Counted from the stretch's first letter, positions 24,407-33,579 are shown. The stretch is 42,663 bases of DNA from an uncultured Bacteroidales bacterium (GCA_900542185.1 UQMZ01000033.1:1-42663); one strand, 5' to 3'. The notes: generated by a model from the sequence alone, not told the origin. Numbers and translations: made by a program.

Positions 24407-25246
24407 ATGAAACTTAGACATTTCTTATCTGTCGCTGCCTTCTCGGTGTTGCTGCTCGCAGCCGCCTCGTGCAGCACGCCCAAGGACATAGCATACTTTC
24501 AGGACGTGACCCATGGCGAGATGATCCAGCCCCTGGAGCGCAACGACATCAAGGTGCGTCCCGAGGACAAGCTCTCCATCGTCGTCTCCACCCAGGACCC
24601 CGCCCTCTCCTCCATGTTCAACCTGGTCACTACCCAGAACCGTATCGGTTCCAGCGGTAGCGGCGGCACACTCGGAGGCTCCAGCTCCGGCGGCAGCGGA
24701 CAGACATCCCTATACACCGTAGACCCCGACGGCAACATCAACTTCCCCGTACTGGGCCGACTCCATGTCGCCGGAATGAACCGCACCCAGCTCTCTAAAT
24801 ACATCGAGACCGAAATCAAGAGCCGCGAGCTTGTCAAGGACCCCATCGTCACCGTAGACTATGCCAACACAGGCATTTCAGTCCTCGGCGAAGTCAAGAG
24901 TCCCGGACGCGTCGAGTTTAACAAAGACCATCTTACCATCGTAGAGGCCATAGCCTTAGCCGGCGATGTCGCCCCCGACGGCATGCGTCAGAACGTAACT
25001 GTAATGCGTGAAGGCGAGAACGGCAGACAGACAGTCTACAAGGTCGACCTGACCGACATGAAGCAGCTCGCCCAGTCGCCCGTGTATTACATGCAGCAGA
25101 ACGACGTGATCTACGTCGAGCCCAACGACAAGGCCAAGCGCAACACCACGCCCAACGGCAACAGCCCCTTCACCCCGGCCTTCTGGTTCTCGATCGCTTC
25201 GTTCGCCATGACCATCGGCACGCTGGTCATTTCCCTCACGAAATAG
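24407..25246 (+). CDS. Wza-like polysaccharide export lipoprotein
   Basis: A 279-residue outer-membrane export protein. The lipoprotein signal ends in lipobox AAASC (Cys22). A polysaccharide-export domain (about 42-140: VRPEDKLSIVVSTQDP, YTVDPDGNINFPVLGRLHV) is interrupted by a Gly/Ser-rich insert (about 81-102). One SLBB domain follows (about 153-235: VLGEVKSPGRVEF, TIVEAIALAGD), then a C-terminal hydrophobic helix (about 256-277). It forms the outer-membrane channel through which polymer leaves and works with the BY-kinase encoded next. In place of the three SLBB-type domains of E. coli Wza it has one clear copy, as I recall for Bacteroidota. Confidence 0.93.
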   Translation: MKLRHFLSVAAFSVLLLAAASCSTPKDIAYFQDVTHGEMIQPLERNDIKVRPEDKLSIVVSTQDPALSSMFNLVTTQNRIGSSGSGGTLGGSSSGGSGQTSLYTVDPDGNINFPVLGRLHVAGMNRTQLSKYIETEIKSRELVKDPIVTVDYANTGISVLGEVKSPGRVEFNKDHLTIVEAIALAGDVAPDGMRQNVTVMREGENGRQTVYKVDLTDMKQLAQSPVYYMQQNDVIYVEPNDKAKRNTTPNGNSPFTPAFWFSIASFAMTIGTLVISLTK

Positions 25247-25409
25247 GCAATCTCCAATGATTAGTAGCGCAGTCTGTCCTCAGCCGCGCATAGCTAATGA
25301 CTTAATGCCTTGTTTGAAAAAATCGGCTTTTATCCGCTTCCATATTAATAATTTGCTCATTAAAATCGGCCTTCGGTCGCTTCCACTGCGCTCCGGGCAC
25401 TGATATATT
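25247..25409 (+). repeat. Spacer with gene-end repeat and a second short direct repeat
   Basis: A gene-end repeat copy lies at 25258-25290 (TGATTAGTAGCGCAGTCTGT at its start). Two copies of an AATCGGC...CGCTTCCA word, 22 bases each, follow at 25321-25342 and 25364-25385. I see no promoter, so wza and the kinase gene are probably one transcript. Confidence 0.65.
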
Positions 25410-27863
25410 ATGGCTGAAATAATCGAAACATCCACCGCTCCTCGCGGCGCAAGCCGCGCCAAGGCAGCGCCCTCCGGCACGGTACCCATTCTTGACATCA
25501 TATTCATGACCCTGCGCCACTGGCCATGGATCATCCTCTCCGTCGTGCTATGTGTCGGTATAGCGTACATTCATTTGTTACGTACTCCCGACGTCTATAG
25601 CAGATCTGCAGAAATCCTTATCAAGGATGAGAGTAAAGGCAATTCCGTCGGCGCCGACGAATTCGCCAACATGGGCCTGTTCCAGTCCAACACCAACCTT
25701 CAGAACGAGATCTACAACCTAAAGTCCAAGGATATGACGGAGGAAGTGGTGCGCCGCCTGGGCCTTGACATCAACTACTTCAAGGACGGCCGGTTTCACG
25801 ACCAGGTGGCATACGGCACCGACCTCCCCGTGCGCGTCACAGCCACCGGCTATCCCGAGGAGAGTTCCCTCAGCTTTACCCTCAAGGTCGATCCTGCCGG
25901 CCAGGTGACCGTCAAGGACTTCATCACCCCCGACGGCAGCTATGGCAAGAGCTACACCGGACGCCTCAACAGCGCCATCACCACCCCTGGCGGATCAATC
26001 ATTGTCTCACCGTCGCCCCTTTACATCAAGGGAAGCGATGTAGAGCTCAAGGTACAGAAATATCCCCTTTCCGCCGCCCGTGATTCCTATAACGCCCGCC
26101 TGCAGGTGGCCATGTCCAGCGACAACAGCTCCATCATCAAGCTCACCGTATTCGACCAGTCCACCCAGCGCGCCGACGATGTGCTGAAGACACTGATAGA
26201 CGTCTATAACGAAAACTGGATTCACGACAAGAACCAGATAGCCGTCTCCACCTCCAACTTCATCGACGACCGCCTCGGTGTCATCCAGAACGAGCTGGGC
26301 CACGTAGATTCCGACATCTCCAGCTACAAGAGCGCCAACCTTATCCCCGACGTCGGCGCCGCCGCCTCCATGTATATGTCGCAGAACCAGGAGACACAGG
26401 CACAGATGCTCGAGCTCAACAACCAGCTCTCCATGGCCCGATACATCCGCTCGTACCTCGTGGCCGACGCCGGCCACGGCCAGCTTCTGCCCGCCAACAC
26501 CGGCCTGCAGAGCGGCAACATCCAGGGCATGATAGGCGAATACAACAGCAAGCTGCTGCAGCGCAACAATCTGGCCGACAAATCGTCTGACACCAACCCG
26601 CTGGTGCAACAATACGACCAGCAGCTCGCCGCACAGCGCCAGGCCATAATACGCGGCATCGACAACGAGATCACCGCGCTCAACACCCAGCTCGCATCCG
26701 TGCGCGGCACTCAGGCCAACGCCGTCTCCAAGCTCGCCGCCAATCCCTCGCAGGCCAAGAACCTTCTCAGCGTCGAGCGTCAGCAGAAAGTCAAGGAGTC
26801 CCTTTACCTCTTTCTGCTGCAGAAGCGCGAGGAAAACGAGCTGTCGCAGGCCTTCACCGCCTATAACACCCGCATCGTCAACAAACCCGGACCCTCCGGC
26901 CTCCCCTCTACCCCCAACCGTAGCCAGACGCTGCTGATAGCCTTTGCCATCGGCCTTGTGATTCCCTTTGGCGTCACCACCGTGAAAGAGCTAAGCAACA
27001 CACGAGTGCGCGGCCGTAAGGATGTGGAGCACCTCGCCGCACCCTTCGCCGGCGAGATCCCCCAGAACGGACCCTTCAAGAAAAAGAAGGACAGCACCGA
27101 CGACCGCAAGCTGATCGTGGTAAAGCCCGGCAAACGCGACATCATCAACGAATCCTTCCGTGTGCTCCGCACCAACGTCGAGTTCCTGTGCAACGCCATC
27201 CCCGGCGGCCGCGTCATAGCTTTCACCTCGTTCAATCCCGGCAGCGGCAAATCTTTCGTATCCGTCAACCTCGGCATGACCATCGCCCTGAAGGAGAAGC
27301 GTGTGCTGGTCATCGACGGTGACATGCGTCACGGCTCCGTGTCTCAATATGTCGGCTCGCCCGAACTCGGCCTCGCCGACTACCTCAGCGGCATGGAGAC
27401 AGACGTCGACAGACTCGTCGTGCCCTATAACGAAGTCAACACCCTCTTCATCCTTCCCGTCGGCTCCATTCCCCCGAATCCCACTGAATTGCTCGAATCG
27501 CCTAAGTTCGGAGAGCTGATCGGTCAGCTCAAGACGCAATACGACTACGTGATAGTCGACTGTCCGCCTATCGAGGTCGTCGCCGATGCACAGATCATCG
27601 ACAAATACATGGACCGCACCTTCTTCATCATCCGCGCCGGTCTGTTCGAGCGCTCCATGCTCCCCGAGCTTGACCGTCTATATGATGAAAAGAAATACAG
27701 CAACATGGCATTCATCCTGAACGGCACCCGCAACGACCAGGGCCGTTACGGCTACCGCTACAGTTACCGCTACGGCTATGGTTACGGATACGGCTACGGC
27801 TACAACTACGGCAGCGACGAGAAGCATACTCACGTCCACAAGCACAAGCATCGCAAGCAGTAA
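25410..27863 (+). CDS. Wzz/BY-kinase: chain-length regulator fused to tyrosine autokinase
   Basis: An 817-residue inner-membrane protein that sets polymer length and phosphorylates itself. Parts in order: cytosolic N-terminus, TM1 (about 33-53), Wzz domain, long coiled-coil periplasmic region, a GNVR-like stretch (KVKESLYLFLLQKREENELS), TM2 (about 507-526), then the BY-kinase domain. The kinase has Walker A NPGSGKS (609-615), Walker A' VLVIDGDMR (632-640) and Walker B YVIVDCPP (713-720). The C-terminal 39 residues hold eleven alternating tyrosines (780-800), the phosphorylation cluster, and end in a His/Lys-rich tail (HTHVHKHKH). A gene-end repeat follows the stop. Confidence 0.95.
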   Translation: MAEIIETSTAPRGASRAKAAPSGTVPILDIIFMTLRHWPWIILSVVLCVGIAYIHLLRTPDVYSRSAEILIKDESKGNSVGADEFANMGLFQSNTNLQNEIYNLKSKDMTEEVVRRLGLDINYFKDGRFHDQVAYGTDLPVRVTATGYPEESSLSFTLKVDPAGQVTVKDFITPDGSYGKSYTGRLNSAITTPGGSIIVSPSPLYIKGSDVELKVQKYPLSAARDSYNARLQVAMSSDNSSIIKLTVFDQSTQRADDVLKTLIDVYNENWIHDKNQIAVSTSNFIDDRLGVIQNELGHVDSDISSYKSANLIPDVGAAASMYMSQNQETQAQMLELNNQLSMARYIRSYLVADAGHGQLLPANTGLQSGNIQGMIGEYNSKLLQRNNLADKSSDTNPLVQQYDQQLAAQRQAIIRGIDNEITALNTQLASVRGTQANAVSKLAANPSQAKNLLSVERQQKVKESLYLFLLQKREENELSQAFTAYNTRIVNKPGPSGLPSTPNRSQTLLIAFAIGLVIPFGVTTVKELSNTRVRGRKDVEHLAAPFAGEIPQNGPFKKKKDSTDDRKLIVVKPGKRDIINESFRVLRTNVEFLCNAIPGGRVIAFTSFNPGSGKSFVSVNLGMTIALKEKRVLVIDGDMRHGSVSQYVGSPELGLADYLSGMETDVDRLVVPYNEVNTLFILPVGSIPPNPTELLESPKFGELIGQLKTQYDYVIVDCPPIEVVADAQIIDKYMDRTFFIIRAGLFERSMLPELDRLYDEKKYSNMAFILNGTRNDQGRYGYRYSYRYGYGYGYGYGYNYGSDEKHTHVHKHKHRKQ

Positions 27864-27890
27864 TAGTAGCGCGGGCTGTCCCCAACAGGG
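27861..27890 (+). repeat. Gene-end repeat copy after the BY-kinase
   Basis: TAATAGTAGCGCGGGCTGTC begins at the stop codon of the kinase gene, so the repeat again includes the stop. Confidence 0.75.
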
Positions 27891-27924
27891 CATACAGCCG
27901 CTCATAGGCTAAATAATTGAAAAA

Positions 27925-27956
27925 GTTGGTAAATTAGGTAATATTTTGTATATTTG
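27925..27956 (+). promoter_or_regulatory. Internal promoter before the 28041 cassette
   Basis: GTTG at 27925-27928, 20 bases, then TATATTTG at 27949-27956. It suggests that the next three genes are expressed separately from the polysaccharide operon. Confidence 0.7.
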
Positions 27957-28040
27957 CATCCAAAATCATAAACAGATTCACTACACCGGGCGTTTTTACG
28001 TAATAACATCTGTTCACAGCTGCACCCGGAAGTAAGATAT

Positions 28041-28652
28041 ATGAACATCAGACTCATCGCATACGAGAAGTTTTTGCGACACCTCGCCGAGACCGACTCC
28101 TCGGACGTCATCTCCAATGGCGGCAAGGATTATGCCGCGATGTTATATTCCGTTTTGCTTGACAATACCGCGGATGAGGTAAGGATATTCTGTCAGAGTG
28201 GAGCATCTGCAGTATGGCACGACCCCAGATTTGAGGAATCCATGGCCAACTTCCTTGCACGCAACCCCTTGGCAAAGTTGAAAGTCCTGACAGCCGGCGA
28301 GCCCGCTCTCGACAGCAAATGGACTGACCGCCCGAATGTAACTGCATATCACATCAAGGAAACGGACAAGCAGAAGATATATAAGCATTTCCGTAACAAC
28401 CGGTGCAATTTCGCGGTGTTCGACTCAAAACGTTATCGTTACGAATACGATTGCGACATGTTCAAGGCATACGGATCGTTTAACGACTCGAAGATAGCCG
28501 GCGAAATGATCGCACTCTTCGACAATGCATTCGCCAACGCCCAGTCTCCCGTCACCGAACCCCTCTCTGACACGATGTCCTATACCCTAACCGACAGCAA
28601 TGTCACCATCGACTGTTATCAAACTTCAGGAGAGGTCGGTAACGAAGCATAA
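28041..28652 (+). CDS. Uncharacterised soluble protein of the accessory cassette
   Basis: I do not recognise this 203-residue protein. It has no signal peptide or membrane helix. The pattern of short hydrophobic strands (VRIFCQSGAS, LKVLTAG, NFAVFDSKRYRYEYD) followed by AYGSFNDSKIAGEMIALFDNAF is reminiscent of a phospholipase D-like lobe. The HKD motif is absent, so any catalytic role is doubtful. It has its own promoter about 85 bases upstream. It is followed after 17 bases by two membrane-protein genes, so the three may form one small system placed inside the polysaccharide locus. Function unknown. Confidence 0.75.
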   Translation: MNIRLIAYEKFLRHLAETDSSDVISNGGKDYAAMLYSVLLDNTADEVRIFCQSGASAVWHDPRFEESMANFLARNPLAKLKVLTAGEPALDSKWTDRPNVTAYHIKETDKQKIYKHFRNNRCNFAVFDSKRYRYEYDCDMFKAYGSFNDSKIAGEMIALFDNAFANAQSPVTEPLSDTMSYTLTDSNVTIDCYQTSGEVGNEA

Positions 28653-28669
28653 GCATTTGGCAAAGGGCC

Positions 28670-29059
28670 ATGATCTGTCAAGCAAGCATTGTTCAACTTG
28701 TCAATTTCATTGCGATACTGCAATTGCTTGCAGGTCTTTGCCTTCTATTCTTTTATCAGGATTTACTTGAAAAAGTCGCAGTCACTCCGGCAAGAACAAG
28801 ATGCGTTGATAGTCTGAATCTAATCATGAATTATCTGCAGCCTGAATTTGCCGATCATGATGTGAACTCTATCAAAGCCCTATTGGACTGCAAGAGCACC
28901 GAAGAAGGATTGCATACAATTCCCACCTTGCGCCACGCCATAAGCTATAGCGGGAAATTAGCCTTCGTATTCCTTTTGGTGTTGATGGTGGTGGCTTCGC
29001 ATGAAATTGTTGGGGAAGAGAGTCCGATATGTTATGGAGGCTGTTTGTTTCAACGGTGA
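28670..29059 (+). CDS. Small membrane protein, cassette gene 2
   Basis: A 129-residue protein of unknown function with two hydrophobic helices (about 7-26 and 96-112) and a soluble middle part (DSLNLIMNYLQPEFADHD). Its last 31 bases overlap the next gene in another frame. The C-terminal residues after the second helix look unspecific, so a frameshift that split one longer membrane protein into this and the next gene is possible. I annotate two genes because both starts have an ATG and the overlap is short. Confidence 0.6.
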   Translation: MICQASIVQLVNFIAILQLLAGLCLLFFYQDLLEKVAVTPARTRCVDSLNLIMNYLQPEFADHDVNSIKALLDCKSTEEGLHTIPTLRHAISYSGKLAFVFLLVLMVVASHEIVGEESPICYGGCLFQR

Positions 29060-29661
29060 CTTTTATTTTCTTTGTAATATGGTCATTGATTCACAGGGAA
29101 GATAAAAAATATGACCGATATTGGAACTTCATCGTTTCTGCGGTAATATTATGTGGCATTGTCCTCATGACTGCATTACTGCCGTTCGAAATGCCATTTA
29201 GCAAAACGTGGACTACATATATCATTTTGTTTAGTCTTTTCATTTGTGTATCTATCATAATCTGCTTCTTCCTATTCGATGAATGGAGAGCGGAAAAGCT
29301 GAATCAGAATATTGAACAACTTCGGGATGCCGTTACATCATACGGAAATTGGATTGTATCTCCCAACGACAGGCAACGGTTCTTCACGATTAAACCGTCA
29401 TTACGCGCGCTTCTGTCCCCTTCGGCTTTGCAGGAGGAATGTGTGGGTATAGTCGAAAAATATGTAGAAATTCGAATCCGCGCCCTCAAGGATCAATATG
29501 ATGGATACAACATTCTGTTTCATGATTCAATCGGAATATTTAAGACAGCAAGACGAAATGCGGATGTAGCGCTCCGACACCTTTTAGCATTAGCGTTTGC
29601 CTTCCAGCTTGTCACTACTTACATAGTAGAAATTATTCAGCTTTTCAAGGCACTTCATTAA
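29029..29661 (+). CDS. Multi-helix membrane protein, cassette gene 3
   Basis: A 210-residue protein with three N-terminal hydrophobic helices (about 5-21, 32-52, 62-84), a soluble region (85-185: EQLRDAVTSYGNWIVSPNDR, EECVGIVEKYVEIRIRALKD) and a C-terminal hydrophobic helix (about 186-206). No family is recognised. It overlaps the preceding gene by 31 bases and may be its downstream part if a frameshift occurred. The next gene, an acyltransferase, starts 71 bases later behind a repeat-rich spacer. Confidence 0.65.
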   Translation: MLWRLFVSTVTFIFFVIWSLIHREDKKYDRYWNFIVSAVILCGIVLMTALLPFEMPFSKTWTTYIILFSLFICVSIIICFFLFDEWRAEKLNQNIEQLRDAVTSYGNWIVSPNDRQRFFTIKPSLRALLSPSALQEECVGIVEKYVEIRIRALKDQYDGYNILFHDSIGIFKTARRNADVALRHLLALAFAFQLVTTYIVEIIQLFKALH

Positions 29662-29732
29662 AAAGCGACGCAAGGCTGTCCATTCGCATTGGGAATTGGG
29701 CATTACGCATTGCAAAGATCCGCTTTGACATT
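29660..29732 (+). repeat. Degenerate gene-end repeat and CATT-rich spacer
   Basis: AGCGACGCAAGGCTGTCCAT (29664-29683) resembles the gene-end repeat. It is followed by GCATTGGGAATTGGGCATTA, a short-word repeat whose relatives recur at 30788-30810 (GCGCATTGTACATTGTGCAT). Confidence 0.55.
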
Positions 29733-30731
29733 ATGGCTCGTTTAGCTTCGATGGATATGTTAAAAGGCTTCGCCATTATTATGGTGATAGCCGGACACTC
29801 AGTCCAATATTTGATCTCCGGCCACTACTACGATAAGGAGGTTTACCGCCTTATCTATTCGTTCCACATGCCGCTGTTTATGGCCATTACCGGCTTCTTT
29901 GCAAGCGCGAAGGATGGTAAATATATATCCATCAAGCAATTAGTAAAACGCGCTTATCATCTTCTTTTACCCTTGGTGGTTTATGCTTTCGTAATGAGGT
30001 TCATATTCCATGCTATGCCCCATTTTACAGGTTGTTTAATCTACAATCTATGGTTTCTCAAAAGCGCTCTTTTCTGCACCATATTGTTTGCCATTACATA
30101 TTTGGCACCACCACGCTGGAGATGGATTGCGGTGATATTGACTCTCGTACTCTCTCAGTTTCTGTTGATTTATAATCTGAAATATATGTATCCATGTTTC
30201 CTTGGTGGAACTTGGTTGCGAAATAATATGGACTGGTTTATGTCGAAGAAGAAAGCAATAACCATAACCTCCGGAATTATTTGGATTGTTATGGTACTGT
30301 TTTTCGACGAATATTTCTGGTCGTATATTTCAGTTGAAGAACATAACATCCTACCCTTCGAGACCCTTACAGATTCGGGATGGTGGTTTATTCTAATTTA
30401 CAGAACTGTTTTAGGCTTAGCCGGAAGTCTGATGTTTTTCGGACTGTTTGAGGCTATGGCGACTAAGGGATTTCATCACACATTTATAGGTCGGATCCTT
30501 AATAAAGTCGGCCAGGAAACACTTTGGATTTACGTGTTGCAGACAGCTATCCTGGAAGTATATCTCGCCAGATATCTGAATTTCGACAACATACATCCTT
30601 TGGCATTTTATCTGCTGGCGGTACCTCTGATTTCCGCCTCAGTCTTAGCCGTCAGTATGCTGATAATCCAAGGTTCTCGAAAAGGATTAGCCTTTTCCAA
30701 GAATTACATTTACAAGGTAAAAGCGCATTGA
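29733..30731 (+). CDS. Acyltransferase family 3 membrane protein
   Basis: A 332-residue polytopic protein of the acyltransferase-3 family, which O-acylates (often O-acetylates) polysaccharides in the membrane. It opens with SMDMLKGFAIIMVIAGHS, where the conserved catalytic His lies in the first helix. FHMPLFMAITGFF, typical of the second helix, follows, and about ten helices in total are apparent. It likely decorates the repeat unit of this locus. A second member lies at 35468. The acyl donor and sugar position cannot be told from sequence. Confidence 0.88.
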   Translation: MARLASMDMLKGFAIIMVIAGHSVQYLISGHYYDKEVYRLIYSFHMPLFMAITGFFASAKDGKYISIKQLVKRAYHLLLPLVVYAFVMRFIFHAMPHFTGCLIYNLWFLKSALFCTILFAITYLAPPRWRWIAVILTLVLSQFLLIYNLKYMYPCFLGGTWLRNNMDWFMSKKKAITITSGIIWIVMVLFFDEYFWSYISVEEHNILPFETLTDSGWWFILIYRTVLGLAGSLMFFGLFEAMATKGFHHTFIGRILNKVGQETLWIYVLQTAILEVYLARYLNFDNIHPLAFYLLAVPLISASVLAVSMLIIQGSRKGLAFSKNYIYKVKAH

Positions 30732-30810
30732 AATAGTAGCGCGGTCTCTCCGCAGATAGCTATTTATAAATATCTTATTAAAATTAATTGCGCATTGTAC
30801 ATTGTGCATT
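30732..30810 (+). repeat. Gene-end repeat copy and CATT-rich words
   Basis: AATAGTAGCGCGGTCTCTCC at 30732-30751 directly follows the acyltransferase stop codon. GCGCATTGTACATTGTGCAT lies just before the flippase ATG. Confidence 0.6.
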
Positions 30811-30816
30811 CAACCT

Positions 30817-32367
30817 ATGGTTGCCGATTCTCGAGTTAAGAAAACTATTCTGAACGCTAAGGTTTCGTTGCTGTTTTATTTCATCACCTTAGCCTTAAGT
30901 TTCTTTTCACGCAAGATATTCCTTGACTATCTTGGCGCCAATTTCGTCGGCTTGACCGGCACGCTTGGCAACATACTGGGCTATCTGAATCTTGCCGAGT
31001 TAGGTGTCGGAGCAGCTATCGGGTTCAATCTCTATAAGCCGCTACAGCAAAATAACCGCGAAGAAATCATCAATCTTATATCCATTTTCGGATACTACTA
31101 CCGTAATATCGGTCTTATAGTCTTAGGTGCCGCGATAGTTGTCAGCCTGTTTATTCCGTTGATTTTCGGGAATACCGCCTTCAACTACCTGTTGATTTTC
31201 TTTGCCTTCTATTCCTTCCTTATTTCATCCCTGTTAGGTTACTTCAACAACTATCGCTCAGTAATATTTGATGCCGATCAACGTAATTATATGATTGCCA
31301 TGTATTCGCAATCATTCAATGTGCTGAAGACATTGCTCCAGATGGCATCCGCCTATTATCTGCAGAACCTGTATCTATGGGTAGCCATTGAACTTATTTT
31401 CGGAATCATATACACTCTTGTACTGAATTGGCGTATCAGCGTAGTCTATCCATGGCTTAAATGCTCTATTGCCAGAGGCAAGAAGGAAGCCGCCACACAT
31501 CCCAACATCCTTAAATCCACTAAACAGATCTTTATTCATAAGATAAAGGACTTTATCCTTAACCAAAGCGACCAGCTATGGATTTTCCTCTTCGCCTCAC
31601 TCAAAATGGTTGCATATTATGGCAACTACGTGCTGCTTGCAGGAAAGATCACCGCTCTGTTTAACACTGTATTAGCATCGTCTGGAGCTGGCATCGGCAA
31701 CCTTGTTGCGGAGGATAACAAGCCCCGGATTTTAAGCGTTTTTTGGGAATTGATGGCAGTCAGATACTTTATAGCCGGAACAGTATGCTTTTGCCTATAT
31801 GTTCTGATTAACCCCTTTATTGCAGTTTGGCTTGGCAAGGAATATATTCTGTCAAATGCTATATTAATTGTATTTCTTATTAATCAGTTCATAAGCACCA
31901 CTCGAGGCACAATTGATAGTTTCAATTACGCATACGGTCATTATAATGACATTTGGGTCGCATGGACAGAAGGTATATTGACAATCGTGTTAACACTATT
32001 CTTCGGTTTTAAATACGGACTTTTAGGGATTTTGATAGCCAAGGCTTTGACATACTTGCCAATCATTGTGATTTGGAAACCTATGTATCTGTTCCGAGAT
32101 GGCTTTAAGGTACACTGGTTAACATATTGGCCAAAAGTCTTCAAGTATTTTATTGCGTTGGCTGTTTGCGCCTTGTTCGCAAAGTTATGCCTCTCCTTAG
32201 TAACAATTGATCCTGCTAAGAATTTATTCATGTGGCTTATTTATGCTACATTGTGTTTCGCAGTATTCTCCGTACCGTACACATTGTCTATCATCTGGTT
32301 CTGTCCGGGCGGAAAGGATTTGATTCACCGACTGCCTCTTGAAAAGTTCAAACTAAAACGACATTGA
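30817..32367 (+). CDS. Wzx-type polysaccharide flippase
   Basis: A 516-residue MATE/MOP-superfamily transporter with roughly 14 hydrophobic helices. It starts VADSRVKKTILNAKVSLLFY and shows the family pattern LDYLGANFVGLTGTLGNILG and LNLAELGVGAAIGFNLYKPL. It moves the undecaprenyl-linked repeat unit across the inner membrane. I chose the ATG at 30817; an upstream GTG at 30802 would add five residues and lies within a repeat-like spacer. No Wzy polymerase is recognisable in this window; it may lie beyond the contig end. Confidence 0.9.
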   Translation: MVADSRVKKTILNAKVSLLFYFITLALSFFSRKIFLDYLGANFVGLTGTLGNILGYLNLAELGVGAAIGFNLYKPLQQNNREEIINLISIFGYYYRNIGLIVLGAAIVVSLFIPLIFGNTAFNYLLIFFAFYSFLISSLLGYFNNYRSVIFDADQRNYMIAMYSQSFNVLKTLLQMASAYYLQNLYLWVAIELIFGIIYTLVLNWRISVVYPWLKCSIARGKKEAATHPNILKSTKQIFIHKIKDFILNQSDQLWIFLFASLKMVAYYGNYVLLAGKITALFNTVLASSGAGIGNLVAEDNKPRILSVFWELMAVRYFIAGTVCFCLYVLINPFIAVWLGKEYILSNAILIVFLINQFISTTRGTIDSFNYAYGHYNDIWVAWTEGILTIVLTLFFGFKYGLLGILIAKALTYLPIIVIWKPMYLFRDGFKVHWLTYWPKVFKYFIALAVCALFAKLCLSLVTIDPAKNLFMWLIYATLCFAVFSVPYTLSIIWFCPGGKDLIHRLPLEKFKLKRH

Positions 32368-32561
32368 AAACCTATTTATGTATTTCCATGTAATTTGCCT
32401 GGTTAGACTAATTTTCTTCAGATAATAAATCTATCATTCCACCCCAATAACCTTGATATCTTTAATAAGATAATTAAAGGTTATACTGACAAAATATATC
32501 TTTCTTGCCCTGATTAATAATCAGAAGATACTTATGCAGGATTAAGATATTGATTGTATCT
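32368..32561. other. Spacer with two hairpins between wzx and the glycosyltransferase block
   Basis: ATAACCTT/AAGGTTAT (32447-32484) and CTGATT-AAT-AATCAG (32510-32524) can form stem-loops; neither has a U-tract. A near-consensus -7 word TATCTTTC lies at 32497-32504. From here to the contig end the genes are visibly AT-richer. Confidence 0.45.
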
Positions 32562-33545
32562 ATGAATAATAAGATTTCTATAATAATTCCGGTATATAAC
32601 GCTGCGACTACACTGGAACGCAGTGTGAAGTCTGTTTTAAACCAGGAATATGATAATCTTGAAGTAATTCTTGTCAATGATGGTTCTAACGACAAAAGTC
32701 TTGAAATATGTAATAGACTATCCTATTGTGATTCTAGAGTAATAGTAATTGACAAGCCTAACGGAGGTCCTAATAGTGCACGCAATATCGGTATTAATAA
32801 TGCGTCAGGTGAATTTATAGCCTTTGTGGATGCAGATGATGAATTTTTTAGTCTCGACACCCTTAGTGCCAATATGGAGATTATATTGAACGATTCTGAG
32901 ATAGATGTAGTTTCGTTTCCTCAATATCGAGAGTACAAAGAAAAAGGGAAAACGGTCATAAAGAAAAAGGATGCTCAGTTTGTTCGGCAAACTATTTCAG
33001 ACAAGAGGGAAATGTTCATCAACTGGATATATGGTAGACTTATTGATGGGTGTTATTGGGGCAAAATTTTCAGGAAATCTATTTTTAATGGTTGGAATCT
33101 TGTAGAAACTATTCGTTTTACAGAGGATATTTATGACGTTCCTAATTTGTGCGATCGGTGCCGCAAGGTTGTGATTTCCGGCATAGGTGGTTATCTTTAC
33201 AAATTGCACGAATGTTCGCTTGTTCACTCCAATTACAATAACGAAAAATTAAAAGGGCATTTTCTATCAGAACTAAATCTTTATAATTATCTTCAGAAGT
33301 TTGACAGTGTTGACGAATTGAAGGATATTACATATCATTTGATTCTTGAAGACGGTTATTATTTATTAGATACAGTACATGAAGATTGCATTAAATTGTT
33401 TAACCACTCATTACCCAGACGTTATAAGATTTGGAAAGGAAAGAATTTCATCAAATTTCTGTGTATGATGACATTAATTTTCGGTTTCAACAATGGTCTC
33501 AGAATTGCAAAACGAATAATTTCCATAGCCAAGAAAGCTAACTGA
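32562..33545 (+). CDS. Family 2 glycosyltransferase
   Basis: A 327-residue cytosolic GT2 enzyme. The GT-A fold shows ISIIIPVYNAATTLERS, ILVNDGSNDKS, GGPNSARNIGINNASG, the metal-binding DADDE and the acceptor-side FTEDIYDV, which supplies the catalytic ED pair. The start is the ATG at 32562; a TTG twelve bases earlier is less likely. It begins a run of closely spaced plus-strand transferase genes. Donor sugar and linkage are unknown. Confidence 0.92.
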   Translation: MNNKISIIIPVYNAATTLERSVKSVLNQEYDNLEVILVNDGSNDKSLEICNRLSYCDSRVIVIDKPNGGPNSARNIGINNASGEFIAFVDADDEFFSLDTLSANMEIILNDSEIDVVSFPQYREYKEKGKTVIKKKDAQFVRQTISDKREMFINWIYGRLIDGCYWGKIFRKSIFNGWNLVETIRFTEDIYDVPNLCDRCRKVVISGIGGYLYKLHECSLVHSNYNNEKLKGHFLSELNLYNYLQKFDSVDELKDITYHLILEDGYYLLDTVHEDCIKLFNHSLPRRYKIWKGKNFIKFLCMMTLIFGFNNGLRIAKRIISIAKKAN

Positions 33546-33579
33546 TAATTTAGTCAATACTTCAAAAGAAATATAATAA

